53,791 nt of DNA from a bacterium (GCA_018660415.1 JABJKG010000003.1:1-53791), one strand, 5' to 3'; numbered from the stretch's first letter, positions 16,843 through 25,829 are shown. Numbers and translations are program-made. The notes: generated by a model from the letters alone, not told the origin.

Positions 16843-17733
16843 ATGAAATCTATTATTCAAGAAGCCTCTTCAATTGTTAAGGCAATTGAAAAAGGTCTAC
16901 AAAAAGCCGATAATCCTCGAGAATTCAGTGTTTCAATCTTAGAACTACCAGAAAAAGGTTTCTTAGGTTTTACCACAAAACAAGCTAAAATTTGTTTAAA
17001 GTTTGAAGAAAAAGCTCCTGAAAAAAAACAACGGCCATATCAAAACAAACAACGTCCACGCCGAGAACAACCGCGTAGAGAACAAGGGCAACAGCGTAGA
17101 CAGCCAAGACGTGATGATCAACAGAGTCAACCTCGCAGAGAACAGCCACGACGCGATCAAGCACAAGCTCCTGAGCGTAAAGAACCGCAACCACGTAGAG
17201 AGCAACCAAGACGTGATGATCAACAAGGGCAACAGCGTAGACAGCCAAGGCGTGATGACCAACAGAGTCAACCTCGCAGAGAACAGCCACGGCGTGATCA
17301 AGCACAAGCTCCTGAGCGTAAAGAGCAACAACCACGGCGTGATGATCAACAAGGGCAACCACGTAAGGAACAGCCTCAACGTCAAACTCGTGGAGAAATG
17401 GCTCCTCCAAGTCAGCAACCACAACGTGATCAAGCGCAAGCTCCTGAGCGTAAAGAACAGCAACCACGTAGAGAGCAACCAAGACGTGATGATCAACAAG
17501 GGCAACCACGTAAAGAACAGGCTCAACATCAAACTCGTGGAGAAATGGCTCCTCCAAGTCAGCAACCACAACGTGATCAAGCGCAAGCTCCTGAGCGTAA
17601 AGAACAGCAACCACGTAGAGAGCAACCAAAACGTGATGATCAACAGGAACAGGACCGGAAGCCTGATGGACCACAAGATAATAAAAAGCCACGGCGTCGT
17701 TATTATCACCGTCCAAAAAATCAAGACAAATAG
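16843..17733 (+). CDS. Jag-N domain protein with Arg/Gln-rich repeat tail
   Basis: Residues 1-56 match the N-terminal domain of Jag/KhpB, with the diagnostic PEKGFLGF and AKICLKF ending. In typical Jag proteins this is followed by KH and R3H RNA-binding domains. Here both are absent and replaced by about 240 residues of Arg/Gln/Pro/Asp-rich low-complexity sequence (units such as RREQPRRDDQQGQ, QAPERKEQQ and QTRGEMAPPSQQPQ), ending in RRRYYHRPKNQDK. The tail is probably disordered and able to bind nucleic acid or another protein. The gene sits 27 bases before mnmE, the same order as in the common yidC-jag-mnmE cluster, which supports descent from jag. The ribosome-binding site is weakly placed. 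Confidence 0.82.
   Translation: MKSIIQEASSIVKAIEKGLQKADNPREFSVSILELPEKGFLGFTTKQAKICLKFEEKAPEKKQRPYQNKQRPRREQPRREQGQQRRQPRRDDQQSQPRREQPRRDQAQAPERKEPQPRREQPRRDDQQGQQRRQPRRDDQQSQPRREQPRRDQAQAPERKEQQPRRDDQQGQPRKEQPQRQTRGEMAPPSQQPQRDQAQAPERKEQQPRREQPRRDDQQGQPRKEQAQHQTRGEMAPPSQQPQRDQAQAPERKEQQPRREQPKRDDQQEQDRKPDGPQDNKKPRRRYYHRPKNQDK
17050..17650 (+). repeat. In-frame direct repeats inside the jag-like gene
   Basis: Degenerate in-frame repeats fill this stretch. The clearest unit is 147 bp: the sequence beginning CGTGATCAAGCGCAAGCTCC at 17425 recurs at 17572. A QAPERKE-coding segment occurs four times. Such repeats can expand or contract by recombination or slippage without breaking the frame. Confidence 0.9.
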
Positions 17734-17760
17734 AGCACAAAGACTAAATAGGGGTTATTG

Positions 17761-19149
17761 ATGTCTAACATTGCACTATCGCAAGACGAACAAACTATTG
17801 TCGCACAGTCAACACCGGCTGGAGCGGGCGCCCTTGCTTTGATTCGATTATCAGGCATCGACGCAATCTCAATAGCAGACAAGTTCATTCAACTCCCTTC
17901 TAAAAAAAAATTAGACAGTCTTGACTCTCATACCGTGCACTACGGAAAAATTATAGACCAGCATGGCAAAGTTATTGATCAGGTGATGGCAATACTCCTC
18001 AAAGCTCCCAAAACGTTTACAGGGCAAAATACGATTGAAATTAGCTGTCATAATAATCCGTTTATTATTGAAGCAATTATTGAACAGGCGTTAGCTCATG
18101 GAGCACGAGTGGCACAACAGGGTGAGTTCTCCAAGCGGGCTGTACTCAATGATAAAATTGATCTTATACAAGCTGAGGCTATTAAAGAAGTCATTCATGC
18201 ACAGAGTAAGTATGTCTTACAACAATCTTTAGCACAGCTTGAAGGCAGCTTCTCGCACTGGATTGCCGATATTGAAAAAAACTTATTACATTGTATCGCA
18301 TTATCGGAAGCCAGCTTTGAGTTTATAGATGAAGAGATGGATTTTGGAAAACAAATCCAACCACGCATCGAAAAAATTATAGCCGATATTGAAGAGTCTC
18401 AAAAAACATTTGATATTCAACAACAGATCCGTGAAGGCCTTAGAATCGCGCTGATTGGTTCTGTTAACGCTGGAAAGTCATCACTGTTTAATGCAATATT
18501 AAACAAGAACCGTGCAATTGTAACTAACATTGCAGGAACAACTCGCGACTCTATTGAAGCTGGTGTCTATCGTAACAATTTCCATGTTACGTTTGTTGAT
18601 ACTGCTGGCCTTAGAGAGACGGATAATGTTATTGAACAGCACGGTATTGATCGCTCACTACAAGAAGCACAACAAGCCGATATAATCTTACTTGTTGCAG
18701 ATAGCTCTCAAGAACTATCTTCACAAGAACAAACGGTTTATCAACAACTTCATGATAGATATTCTACCAAGATTATCACGGTAACCACTAAGGCCGATCT
18801 TAAAACAAGTAACACTCCCAAGAATGCTCTTTTTGAAGATAGTATAAAAACATCGAGTACCACTAAAGTTAATCTTAATCTGCTTGAACAAGCTATTGAT
18901 AGTAAAATCGCGCAGTTGGTAGCAACATTAGAATCACCTTTTTTACTCAATAAAAGACAGTTCAATCTTTTAACAACATTGAAGCAACAACTAACAACTG
19001 TTGCAAGCACCATGGGGTCTGGGATTGATTTTGAGTTGCTTTCTTTTCATTTGAAAGAAGCACTTGAGGACGTGAGTGAACTATCGGGTAAAACGATTAC
19101 TCAAGATAGTATGGATGCAATTTTTAAAGAGTTCTGTATTGGCAAGTGA
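17761..19149 (+). CDS. mnmE: tRNA modification GTPase MnmE (TrmE)
   Basis: MnmE, with MnmG, makes the cmnm5 modification at U34 of several tRNAs. The 462-residue protein has the N-terminal tetrahydrofolate-binding domain (IVAQSTPAGAGALALIRLSG), the helical domain, and a G domain with GSVNAGKSS (about 233), the GTTRD switch, DTAGLRET (about 281) and TKAD (about 343). It ends with the catalytic Cys motif CIGK. ATG 17761 is preferred over the adjacent TTG because AGGGG lies 6 bases upstream. Confidence 0.96.
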   Translation: MSNIALSQDEQTIVAQSTPAGAGALALIRLSGIDAISIADKFIQLPSKKKLDSLDSHTVHYGKIIDQHGKVIDQVMAILLKAPKTFTGQNTIEISCHNNPFIIEAIIEQALAHGARVAQQGEFSKRAVLNDKIDLIQAEAIKEVIHAQSKYVLQQSLAQLEGSFSHWIADIEKNLLHCIALSEASFEFIDEEMDFGKQIQPRIEKIIADIEESQKTFDIQQQIREGLRIALIGSVNAGKSSLFNAILNKNRAIVTNIAGTTRDSIEAGVYRNNFHVTFVDTAGLRETDNVIEQHGIDRSLQEAQQADIILLVADSSQELSSQEQTVYQQLHDRYSTKIITVTTKADLKTSNTPKNALFEDSIKTSSTTKVNLNLLEQAIDSKIAQLVATLESPFLLNKRQFNLLTTLKQQLTTVASTMGSGIDFELLSFHLKEALEDVSELSGKTITQDSMDAIFKEFCIGK

Positions 19150-19152
19150 TGC

Positions 19153-19713
19153 CTATACTACCTGTTTAGTAAAAAGAGACTCATCTAAAGAACGATATCC
19201 CTGCCGTCTATAGAATTTTGCAGCCCTAGTATTACGCGGAGTAATAAAAAGTTTAACCCATTCTCCTCCACCCAGCTTGATCTGCCTTTCAGCATGCGAT
19301 AAAAGCTCTGCACCATACCCTTGAGAATAGTGCTGTGTAGACACAGCTAACAACTTAACGAATGTGGTTTGGATGGAATATGAAACAAATCCAACAATCT
19401 CACCATCATTTTCCATAACCGCATCAATATATCTCGACTTAGCTTCAGGATTGATTTTTTTCAGAATAAAAGGACATTCAAACTTTGTATGGTTATGACA
19501 ATTTAAAAGTTTGTGACAATTTTCCTGACAAATTTTCATAACATCTGAAAAATGAGTTGAGGCGTTATATGGTAATATCTTATCAGTTCCAATAAGTTCA
19601 ATAGGAATAGCCTGAGTAAGCTTACGAAACAGACTGCGATTAAAGCCCTTTGTATGAGCCGTACTTATTCCAAAAAAAATTACTAGGGTAAATGTTGTAA
19701 GCAGTCGATTCAT
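19153..19713 (-). CDS. Exported GNAT-family acetyltransferase, paralog 1
   Basis: The 186-residue protein starts with a signal peptide (MNRLLTTFTLVIFFGISTAHT) and ends with a GNAT fold. IDAVMENDGEIVGFVSY corresponds to strands beta 3-4, QHYSQGYGAELLSHAE is the acetyl-CoA pyrophosphate loop (Q-x-x-G-x-G/A type), and NTRAAKFYRRQGYR is the C-terminal motif. Four Cys lie between the signal peptide and the GNAT core, in the pattern C-x3-C-x5-C-x7-C. It is a clear paralog of the next minus-strand gene. GNATs usually act in the cytosol, so export suggests activity outside the bacterium. The substrate is unknown. Confidence 0.8.
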   Translation of the reverse strand: MNRLLTTFTLVIFFGISTAHTKGFNRSLFRKLTQAIPIELIGTDKILPYNASTHFSDVMKICQENCHKLLNCHNHTKFECPFILKKINPEAKSRYIDAVMENDGEIVGFVSYSIQTTFVKLLAVSTQHYSQGYGAELLSHAERQIKLGGGEWVKLFITPRNTRAAKFYRRQGYRSLDESLFTKQVV

Positions 19714-19753
19714 AAAGATTTACTTTCGTGCTACAGGCTCAAAAATACTTCAC

Positions 19754-20311
19754 TTACAACTTCTTGGCAAATGATGAAGATTGACCCTGATACCCCTGCT
19801 TTTTATAAAATTTCGCAGCTTTATCATTTCCACGTACAATACAAAGATTTACCTGGCTTCCTCCATCCTTCTTAATTTTTTCCTCAACGTACGATAAGAG
19901 CTGTGCACCATAACCCTGAGAATAGTACTGTGAAGCAACTGCCAACAAGCTTACATATTCTTTTAGTGTAGAATATACAACAAATCCAATAGCATTGCCA
20001 TCTTTCTCCATAACAGCAATTGTGGAATCCCCCTCGTCATCTTCCCGCTGAAGCCCACGTTTGAAATGTTGACAATGTTCATCTCTTCCACATTGACCAA
20101 GGTTCTTACAGTTATCCCTACAGGTTTGCATAACACCCTCAAAGTGCTTCATTTTATGGTAGGACACTATTTTAGGCCTAGCTGGTTTCAACCAATAACA
20201 CCAATAATTACTCTCTGTCAAATCGCTATACCAATCATGAGGCTCCGCAAACAAACCTCCTACCCCTAGAAATAATATGGAGATCATTAAAATTTTAAAT
20301 GTTTTTTTCAT
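19754..20311 (-). CDS. Exported GNAT-family acetyltransferase, paralog 2
   Basis: This 185-residue paralog of the downstream gene has a signal peptide (MKKTFKILMISILFLGVGGLFA) and the same arrangement: a cysteine cluster (C-x3-C-x5-C-x5-C, about residues 65-85), then a GNAT core with IAVMEKDGNAIGFVVYS, QYYSQGYGAQLLSYVE and NDKAAKFYKKQGYQG. The ATG at 20311 has AGGAAGG 6 bases upstream; a start 24 bases earlier lacks a binding site. It is the first gene of the pair, 40 bases from paralog 1, and has its own promoter candidate. Confidence 0.82.
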   Translation of the reverse strand: MKKTFKILMISILFLGVGGLFAEPHDWYSDLTESNYWCYWLKPARPKIVSYHKMKHFEGVMQTCRDNCKNLGQCGRDEHCQHFKRGLQREDDEGDSTIAVMEKDGNAIGFVVYSTLKEYVSLLAVASQYYSQGYGAQLLSYVEEKIKKDGGSQVNLCIVRGNDKAAKFYKKQGYQGQSSSFAKKL

Positions 20312-20342
20312 AATAAACCTTCCTTTTATAATCATCTATATC

Positions 20343-20371
20343 AGCATAATTCAAATAGAAAATATTCGCAA
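20343..20371 (-). promoter_or_regulatory. Candidate promoter of the exported GNAT pair
   Basis: On the minus strand TTGCGA (complement of 20366-20371) is 17 bases from TATGCT (complement of 20343-20348), which fits a sigma-70 promoter about 32 bases before the start codon. Confidence 0.4.
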
Positions 20372-20450
20372 GGGGGTGCTTAAAATGGGGTTTTATACAA
20401 AATAGGGTTCCTGCTAGGAGGTCACCTATTGGTGGTTAGCAAGTTAAATC

Positions 20451-20666
20451 TTATCTGTTAAAGAGTAGTATGTTAGCAGCCATCCTCAGTAATATTACAT
20501 CATTAGTTGAAAATGAAGGACCCACAACACTGCTTCCACCACCTCCACTAGATGCAGCCGCATTGGTATTACCATCAGAGCCCAGCACAAAGTTGACACC
20601 AGAAATAATTTCTTGAAATATTTGAAGACTATTAGGAACTAGGTCCCGAGGAGCACGAACAGGCAA
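20451..20666 (-). CDS. Small unknown protein, Ser/Gly-rich
   Basis: This 71-residue ORF begins with a TTG at 20666 preceded by AAGAGAG, 27 bases after the stop of the broken upstream gene. It has a central Ala/Ser/Gly-rich stretch and no signal peptide. It may be a separate small gene or a further decayed piece of the upstream locus. I recognise no family. Confidence 0.35.
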   Translation of the reverse strand: MPVRAPRDLVPNSLQIFQEIISGVNFVLGSDGNTNAAASSGGGGSSVVGPSFSTNDVILLRMAANILLFNR

Positions 20667-20693
20667 TTGGCACTCTCTTCTTTACTATCATTT

Positions 20694-21320
20694 TTAAGAA
20701 CTACTCCACACAAACCACTTTCCCAATGCAGCTGAATAAGCCAAGCCCAAACCATCTCCCCTTTTTATTCTATTAGGTTTATATGCTAGGGCTCCACCAG
20801 CCCATTTAAGTTGTTCGATTTTTTTAGAACCCGTCATAATCCATAACATCTGTCCATCTATTAAGGACCTACTTGGAAGTGTTATAGTAAAGTTTTTGAT
20901 ATTAACGACTGGATCTAGAAATACTAGAGAAGTATTTGGTAGAATTGTTAACCTTCCTCCGCTTTTTGGAGCAAAAAATTGAGTTGCTTGTAATCCCAAG
21001 CTAGAAGCTAACAACAACTTAGAAGCAAAACATTTGTCTCCACCAATAGTTTGTTCTCCAGCAGTAAGGACTCCCGGATTATGCGAAGAAGCTGGTTCAA
21101 GATTTAAAACACTCCCAGTAATAGTAGCTCCACTAGCATTAGGAAAAGAACCAACCGCACCCACCCTCTTCACCCGATTAGTCCAACTTAATTCGCCTGA
21201 TCCATCGGTTTCTAAAACCCGATCCTGCACACCACCATTAGGTGGTAAGGTTAGCCTATAGTTTTCTTCAACTACCCGGGGGGGCTTGCACTGAAATGTT
21301 TTTATTTCCTGCACTCTCAC
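20694..21320 (-). pseudogene. 3' part of a frameshifted tail-fibre-like surface protein gene
   Basis: This frame carries the C-terminal half of the gene that begins at 21849. Its natural continuity starts near 21278, where VEENYRLTLPPNGGVQDRVLETDGSGELSWT follows. That pattern (YTLTLP...G..VL.TDGSG.LSW) is common in phage tail-fibre-like and collagen-like bacterial surface proteins. Later parts are beta-rich (TILPNTSLVFLDP, FTITLPSRSLIDGQMLWIM) and end in WFVWSSS. The GTG at 21320 has no good context, so independent translation is doubtful. The two frames join cleanly if one base is removed from the seven-base tract at 21278-21284. Confidence 0.65.
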
Positions 21321-21849
21321 TCAATTGCAAACTTCCATGATCTTTAAGTGCAATAGTCCGAGCTTGAAAATCTCCCGAATTATCGCGGCAAACAATCGTA
21401 TCGACTGTATTACAAGAGTTAGCTGATGTCGCTGAATTTAAAACCTTACCAGCGGTAGTAATGACGGCCAATTTAGTGTCAGCTATTGCTGCCTCTACAT
21501 CTATGTCGTCATTAACAATTAAAGAACGAAAAAGAATTCCCTGTTTATTATTATGAATAACCCCAGGCGTAGAAAACTTACACAAACGTAAGTCCCCACA
21601 ACCAATGCTCAAGCCATGGTCGCCAAGAAAAGTACCAATCACCTCCTCCGTGTCTTTCACAGGAATACGCGAAGGTATAATGTCTTTAGTTCCAACTATA
21701 GCATTATCAAACACTAAATCTGAGGTTTCTTCTGAAAGACCAAAAACGACTATCTCTTGTATGTTAGAAAACAAATCCCTACTCAATAGAAAGCCTACAG
21801 CCACAAAACTCACTATCATCCAAGGAGGCATAATCCTCAGCTTTCTCAT
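21268..21849 (-). CDS. 5' part of a frameshifted exported repeat/surface protein
   Basis: From ATG 21849 (AGG 5 bases upstream) the product has a basic start, a membrane or signal segment (MIVSFVAVGFLLS) and beta-rich repeats such as GVIHNNKQGILFRSLIVNDD and NTVDTIVCRDNSGDFQARTIAL. It stops shortly after a run of seven C (minus strand), at ISVQAPPGS. In the alternative frame the sequence continues as a typical tail-fibre-like domain for about 195 more residues. The intact product would be about 385 residues. The break may be a real mutation, a phase-variable tract or a sequencing error. Confidence 0.65.
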   Translation of the reverse strand: MRKLRIMPPWMIVSFVAVGFLLSRDLFSNIQEIVVFGLSEETSDLVFDNAIVGTKDIIPSRIPVKDTEEVIGTFLGDHGLSIGCGDLRLCKFSTPGVIHNNKQGILFRSLIVNDDIDVEAAIADTKLAVITTAGKVLNSATSANSCNTVDTIVCRDNSGDFQARTIALKDHGSLQLSESAGNKNISVQAPPGS

Positions 21850-21948
21850 TGGCACCTACCTTTACTTATTTGAATTTCCCCTTCTTTCTGTCCTATCACA
21901 AAAAACCCTATAAGTGAATACAGGCCAATTTCAACAAAACCGATAATC

Positions 21949-22584
21949 CTACCGTTCTGGACGCTCGGTATATATAAGTCGGGTTTCTGTTCGCCGGTTA
22001 ACCGACTGTGCCTCTTTGTCATCATCAAAACAAACAGCCTTTGATGCGCCACGACCCACGACCTTCATATGCTTACGTGGAATCCGCAATTTTTGATACT
22101 CTTGGGCTACCCGCTCTGCTCGACGTTGAGATAATGCAGTATTATAGACCTCTGAATGTGAAATCAAGCAAGAATGACCCTCTACAAGCACCGTTGCTCC
22201 AGCAGAAATTGCCACCTTTGCATCCTTGGCATTCTTTTTGATCTTTTGCAGCTCTGCAGGGCTTATTTCATCGCTGTCATACGCAAAATAGACAGGGTGT
22301 CCCTCTTCCTGATCAACATCTTCCAGCTCCTGCCAAACAAATTGATCTGCTTCTGCCTGCATTTGATGATCTCCTGACTGAGGTGATTCTCCAAAAATAT
22401 CGAAGTCAGCATCATCTTCAAGTACGAATGCACCGATCTTATCGTCATATTTGCTTACTCGGGCCGATGTAGAAGCAAGAGCTTGGCCACTCTTATCAAA
22501 TGAGCGCCCAGAATCACCACCCTTTTTACCACATCCTGCTAATCCTAGCAATAGTAGCGCATATAGAAAAACATACTTTTTCAC
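21949..22584 (-). CDS. pal: Peptidoglycan-associated lipoprotein (Pal/OmpA C-terminal domain)
   Basis: Pal anchors the outer membrane to peptidoglycan as part of the Tol-Pal system. The 211-residue protein has a lipobox (LLLGLAGC, Cys at about 18), an acidic linker, and an OmpA-like domain at about residues 95-205: VYFAYDSDEISPAE, TVLVEGHS, NTALSQRRAERV, VVGRGASKAVC and NRRTETRL. It starts with GTG, with AAAGGAG 5 bases upstream. No tol genes are adjacent. It diverges from the RNase E/G gene. Confidence 0.9.
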   Translation of the reverse strand: MKKYVFLYALLLLGLAGCGKKGGDSGRSFDKSGQALASTSARVSKYDDKIGAFVLEDDADFDIFGESPQSGDHQMQAEADQFVWQELEDVDQEEGHPVYFAYDSDEISPAELQKIKKNAKDAKVAISAGATVLVEGHSCLISHSEVYNTALSQRRAERVAQEYQKLRIPRKHMKVVGRGASKAVCFDDDKEAQSVNRRTETRLIYTERPER

Positions 22585-22735
22585 TATAACTCCTTTATAT
22601 CAAACCCAAACAATAAGCCAGCTAGATACCTCCATAGGGTTGTATGGTATCAATTGCCCAGAATATCGGTTATAATTAAGAAAAACAACTTTAAAAGTAG
22701 ATTCTAGGAAAAATTATAGTAAATCAAGGTTATTA

Positions 22736-24253
22736 ATGAAAAAAATTTTAATTAGTGAAAACCCGTGGCAGGCACGGGCAGCTATCACTGATAGTGATAG
22801 GCTGCAGAATGTCTACTTCGAACCACGGACGACCGAGCATTTAGAACGCTCGTTTTTCAAAGGTGTGATTACCAAGGTATTACCTGGTATTCAAACCGCC
22901 TTTGTTGATATTGGAAAAGACAAAGCAGGATTTTTACATATTTCTGAAATTGATCGCGAGCTTGCCTTTACACGCATGAGCGATTCTATCGTTGTTAATG
23001 AAGATGGCGAAGAAGAAAAAAAAGCTCCAGAACGCCCTCGTCGTTCTTCTGCAGATATTTCAAAAATACTCAAAGAAGGCGAATCAATTATAGTACAAGT
23101 CAATAAAGAACCGGTATATGAAAAAGGTGCGAAACTGACCACCTGTTTTACTATCCCTGGCCGCTTTATTGTTCTTATGCCTAATATTCCTCGCATTGGT
23201 ATTTCTAAAAAAATAGAAGACCGAACAGAACGACAACGTCTGAAGGCCCTCCTACAAAGCAAACTCCCTGAAGGAATGGGCTGTATTATTAGAACATCAT
23301 CTGAACATAAAAGTGATAAAGAAATCGCAAGCGATGTTGCATTCCTTGTTCACACTTGGAATAAAATTCTACAAAAATATGCCAAAGCGCAACCTAAAGA
23401 GAAAATCTATCAAGATGTAGGTTTACCACTGCAGATTGTACGCGATTATCTGAATGATGATGTAGAAACCATATTAACGAATAACAAAGAAACTCAATAT
23501 CAGATATATGAGTTTGTAAAAGAGATTGCACCAGAATACACCCATAAAATTAAGTATTATAGTGAGCCGCCAGCGCTCTTTGAAAAATATAATATAGAAA
23601 AGCAGATCCACGAAGCTCTACAAAAGAAGACCTTCTTGCGTTCTGGTGGCTCTATTATTATTGAAACAACAGAAGCTATGACTGTTATTGATGTTAATAC
23701 CGGAAAGTTTACCGGCTCAAGTAACCTAGAGGATACCATCCTTCAAACCAACCTTGAAGCCGCCGAGGAAATCGTTCGCCAGTTGCGACTTCGTAATATT
23801 GGTGGCCTGATTGTTATTGATTTTATCGATATGTCTATCCACTCCAACCGACAAAAACTGTATAACCACCTAGAACAACGGCTGAAAGAATATGATAAGT
23901 TCCAATCAGTAGTGCTCAAGGTATCAGAGTTTGGCTTGGTTCAGATGACACGAAAACGATCTGGAAAAACATTACAACAGCAGCTCACACAAACTTGTTC
24001 ATGTTGTAAGGGGCTGGGCGTAGTACGATCAACGCGTACTCAATGCTATGCAATCTTAAGACAGGTCAAGATGGAGTTGGAAGAAAAGAAAAAAGCCGCT
24101 TATACATTATTTGTTAATCCTGAAATCTTTGAGTTCCTTAACCATACGGAATATAACTCTATTCTTGATTTGGAAAAAACCAATAGTTGCGCCTTAACAC
24201 TTGCTGCTGATAAAAAAATTGATCCTAATAATTTTAGATTGGTAGCCAAATAA
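22736..24253 (+). CDS. rng: Ribonuclease E/G family endoribonuclease
   Basis: RNase E/G cleaves single-stranded AU-rich RNA in rRNA maturation and mRNA decay. The 505-residue protein starts MKKILISENPWQARAAI, has an S1 domain (GVITKVLPGIQTAFVDIGKDKAGFLHISE, about residues 40-70, with a long insert), the 5'-sensor/RNase H-like region, the catalytic Asp motifs TVIDVNTGKF and IVIDFIDM, and the zinc-link CSCCKGLG. Length matches RNase G; there is no long C-terminal degradosome scaffold. A TATAAT at 22671-22676 is a likely -10. Confidence 0.93.
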   Translation: MKKILISENPWQARAAITDSDRLQNVYFEPRTTEHLERSFFKGVITKVLPGIQTAFVDIGKDKAGFLHISEIDRELAFTRMSDSIVVNEDGEEEKKAPERPRRSSADISKILKEGESIIVQVNKEPVYEKGAKLTTCFTIPGRFIVLMPNIPRIGISKKIEDRTERQRLKALLQSKLPEGMGCIIRTSSEHKSDKEIASDVAFLVHTWNKILQKYAKAQPKEKIYQDVGLPLQIVRDYLNDDVETILTNNKETQYQIYEFVKEIAPEYTHKIKYYSEPPALFEKYNIEKQIHEALQKKTFLRSGGSIIIETTEAMTVIDVNTGKFTGSSNLEDTILQTNLEAAEEIVRQLRLRNIGGLIVIDFIDMSIHSNRQKLYNHLEQRLKEYDKFQSVVLKVSEFGLVQMTRKRSGKTLQQQLTQTCSCCKGLGVVRSTRTQCYAILRQVKMELEEKKKAAYTLFVNPEIFEFLNHTEYNSILDLEKTNSCALTLAADKKIDPNNFRLVAK

Positions 24254-24346
24254 GCCGAATTTATCGGTTTTGTTGGCAAGGATAAAACTCATAAATAATA
24301 AAAAATTAATCCAATGTTGAAGACTCTTCACCGGAAGTAAAACGTT

Positions 24347-25807
24347 ATGTCAAAAACTAATTCTATCCTAGAGATGTATGATTATGAATCCACGATTGGC
24401 ATAGAGGTTCATGTTCAATTACGAACGAAAAGTAAGATCTTTTGTAGTTGCCTTAACACTGTTACCAACGAACCTAATAGCAATATTTGTCCAGTCTGCA
24501 CGGGATATCCTGGATCACTTCCTGTTTTAAACAAAGAAGTAATCAATAAGGCTATACTTGCCGGCATAGCAACCAATTGTTCTATTAGCCATCTCTCTCA
24601 ATTTGATAGAAAGCATTACTTCTATCCAGATCTTCCTAAAGGATTCCAGATTACTCAAGGCGATAAACCTATCTGTACTAATGGATATGTAGAAATCAAA
24701 CGTGAAGATGGATCGACTAAAAAAATTCGGATCATGAGAATCCATATTGAAGAGGATGCAGGTAAAAACATTCACTCTGCCAACTCTAATGAAAGTTTTG
24801 TAGATCTTAACCGAGCTGGTACTCCGTTACTAGAAATTGTTACAGAACCAGACATTGCCAACTCTTTTGAAGCAAAAGCTTATCTTAAAGCATTACGCAA
24901 CATTGTGCTCTACTTAAATATCAGTTCTGCCAATATGGAAGATGGTGCATTTAGAGCGGATACCAATATATCGATTAAAAAGAAAAGCGCCAAAGAACTT
25001 GGAACCCGTTGTGAACTTAAAAACATTAACTCGTTCAAGTATATTGGCGATGCAACCGACTATGAGATTCAACGACAAGTAGAAGCTCTCGAGTCTGGTG
25101 AAAAAATTGTCCAACAAACTCGTCTTTGGGATACCCAAAAAAAACAAACTCTACCAATGCGGTCCAAAGAAGAAGCTGCTGATTACCGTTACTTCCAAGA
25201 ACCTGACCTTCCGCTCATTGAAGTAGGAACCGAGCTGGTGGAGCGTATTGCAAGTAACATGCCTGAACTACCAGGCAATAAGCTGCAACGCCTGATGAAT
25301 GACTATGGCTTATCAGAATACGAAGCTGACATCCTAGTTGATAACCAAGCAATTGCTCAATACTTTGAAGATGCGATCACAGCGTTTAAAAATAAGCAAA
25401 TTATTAATTGGGTTTTGCGTGATGTTCTTGGATACTTAAAAGAAGAAAAGTTAACGCTTGCTGAATTTAAAGTCACTCCTGAAATTCTTGCACAAATTAT
25501 TGAGTTACTCGATACAGGCAAAATCAACAGTAAGGCCGCACGAGAAGTGTTTGAAACTATTGCAAAATCTGGCGGAAACCCACAAGATATTGTAAAAGAA
25601 AAAGGCTTAGAACAAATTGGTTCTGCTGATGAGCTTGAAAAAATTGTTGCTGATATCATTGCAGCAAATCCAGGGCAAGTAGAACAGTTTAAGGCTGGTA
25701 AAGATCGCATTCTCGGATTCTTTGTCGGGATGGCGATGAAAGAAACTAAAGGTAAAGGCAACCCCAAACTTATCCAAGAATTGGTTAAAAAACACCTAGC
25801 AAAATAA
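24347..25807 (+). CDS. gatB: Aspartyl/glutamyl-tRNA amidotransferase subunit B
   Basis: GatB, with GatA and GatC, converts Glu-tRNA(Gln) and/or Asp-tRNA(Asn) to the amidated form. The 486-residue protein has TIGIEVHVQLRTKSKIFC, NICPVCTGYPGSLPVLN (zinc-site cysteines), KHYFYPDLPKGFQITQ, and the C-terminal helical and YqeY-like tail with SKAAREVFE. Length is normal. gatA and gatC are not in the window. A terminator follows directly. Confidence 0.97.
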   Translation: MSKTNSILEMYDYESTIGIEVHVQLRTKSKIFCSCLNTVTNEPNSNICPVCTGYPGSLPVLNKEVINKAILAGIATNCSISHLSQFDRKHYFYPDLPKGFQITQGDKPICTNGYVEIKREDGSTKKIRIMRIHIEEDAGKNIHSANSNESFVDLNRAGTPLLEIVTEPDIANSFEAKAYLKALRNIVLYLNISSANMEDGAFRADTNISIKKKSAKELGTRCELKNINSFKYIGDATDYEIQRQVEALESGEKIVQQTRLWDTQKKQTLPMRSKEEAADYRYFQEPDLPLIEVGTELVERIASNMPELPGNKLQRLMNDYGLSEYEADILVDNQAIAQYFEDAITAFKNKQIINWVLRDVLGYLKEEKLTLAEFKVTPEILAQIIELLDTGKINSKAAREVFETIAKSGGNPQDIVKEKGLEQIGSADELEKIVADIIAANPGQVEQFKAGKDRILGFFVGMAMKETKGKGNPKLIQELVKKHLAK

Positions 25808-25829
25808 ATCAATAATTAATTTTTATATA

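Noticed and set aside
17050-17650. Regular repeats that could be mistaken for a CRISPR array
   Set aside because: Repeat lengths vary, there are no unique spacers of constant size, and the frame stays open throughout. They are coding repeats.
16985-17761. Several 240-250 codon frames overlapping the jag-like gene on both strands
   Set aside because: They arise from the repeated codon composition of the Arg/Gln-rich region. None has a start context or domain, and the Jag-N domain lies in the frame I annotated.
24253-24269. Short hairpin after the RNase E/G gene
   Set aside because: The stem is only 6 bp with a G-T pair and four T residues follow, too weak to call a terminator.
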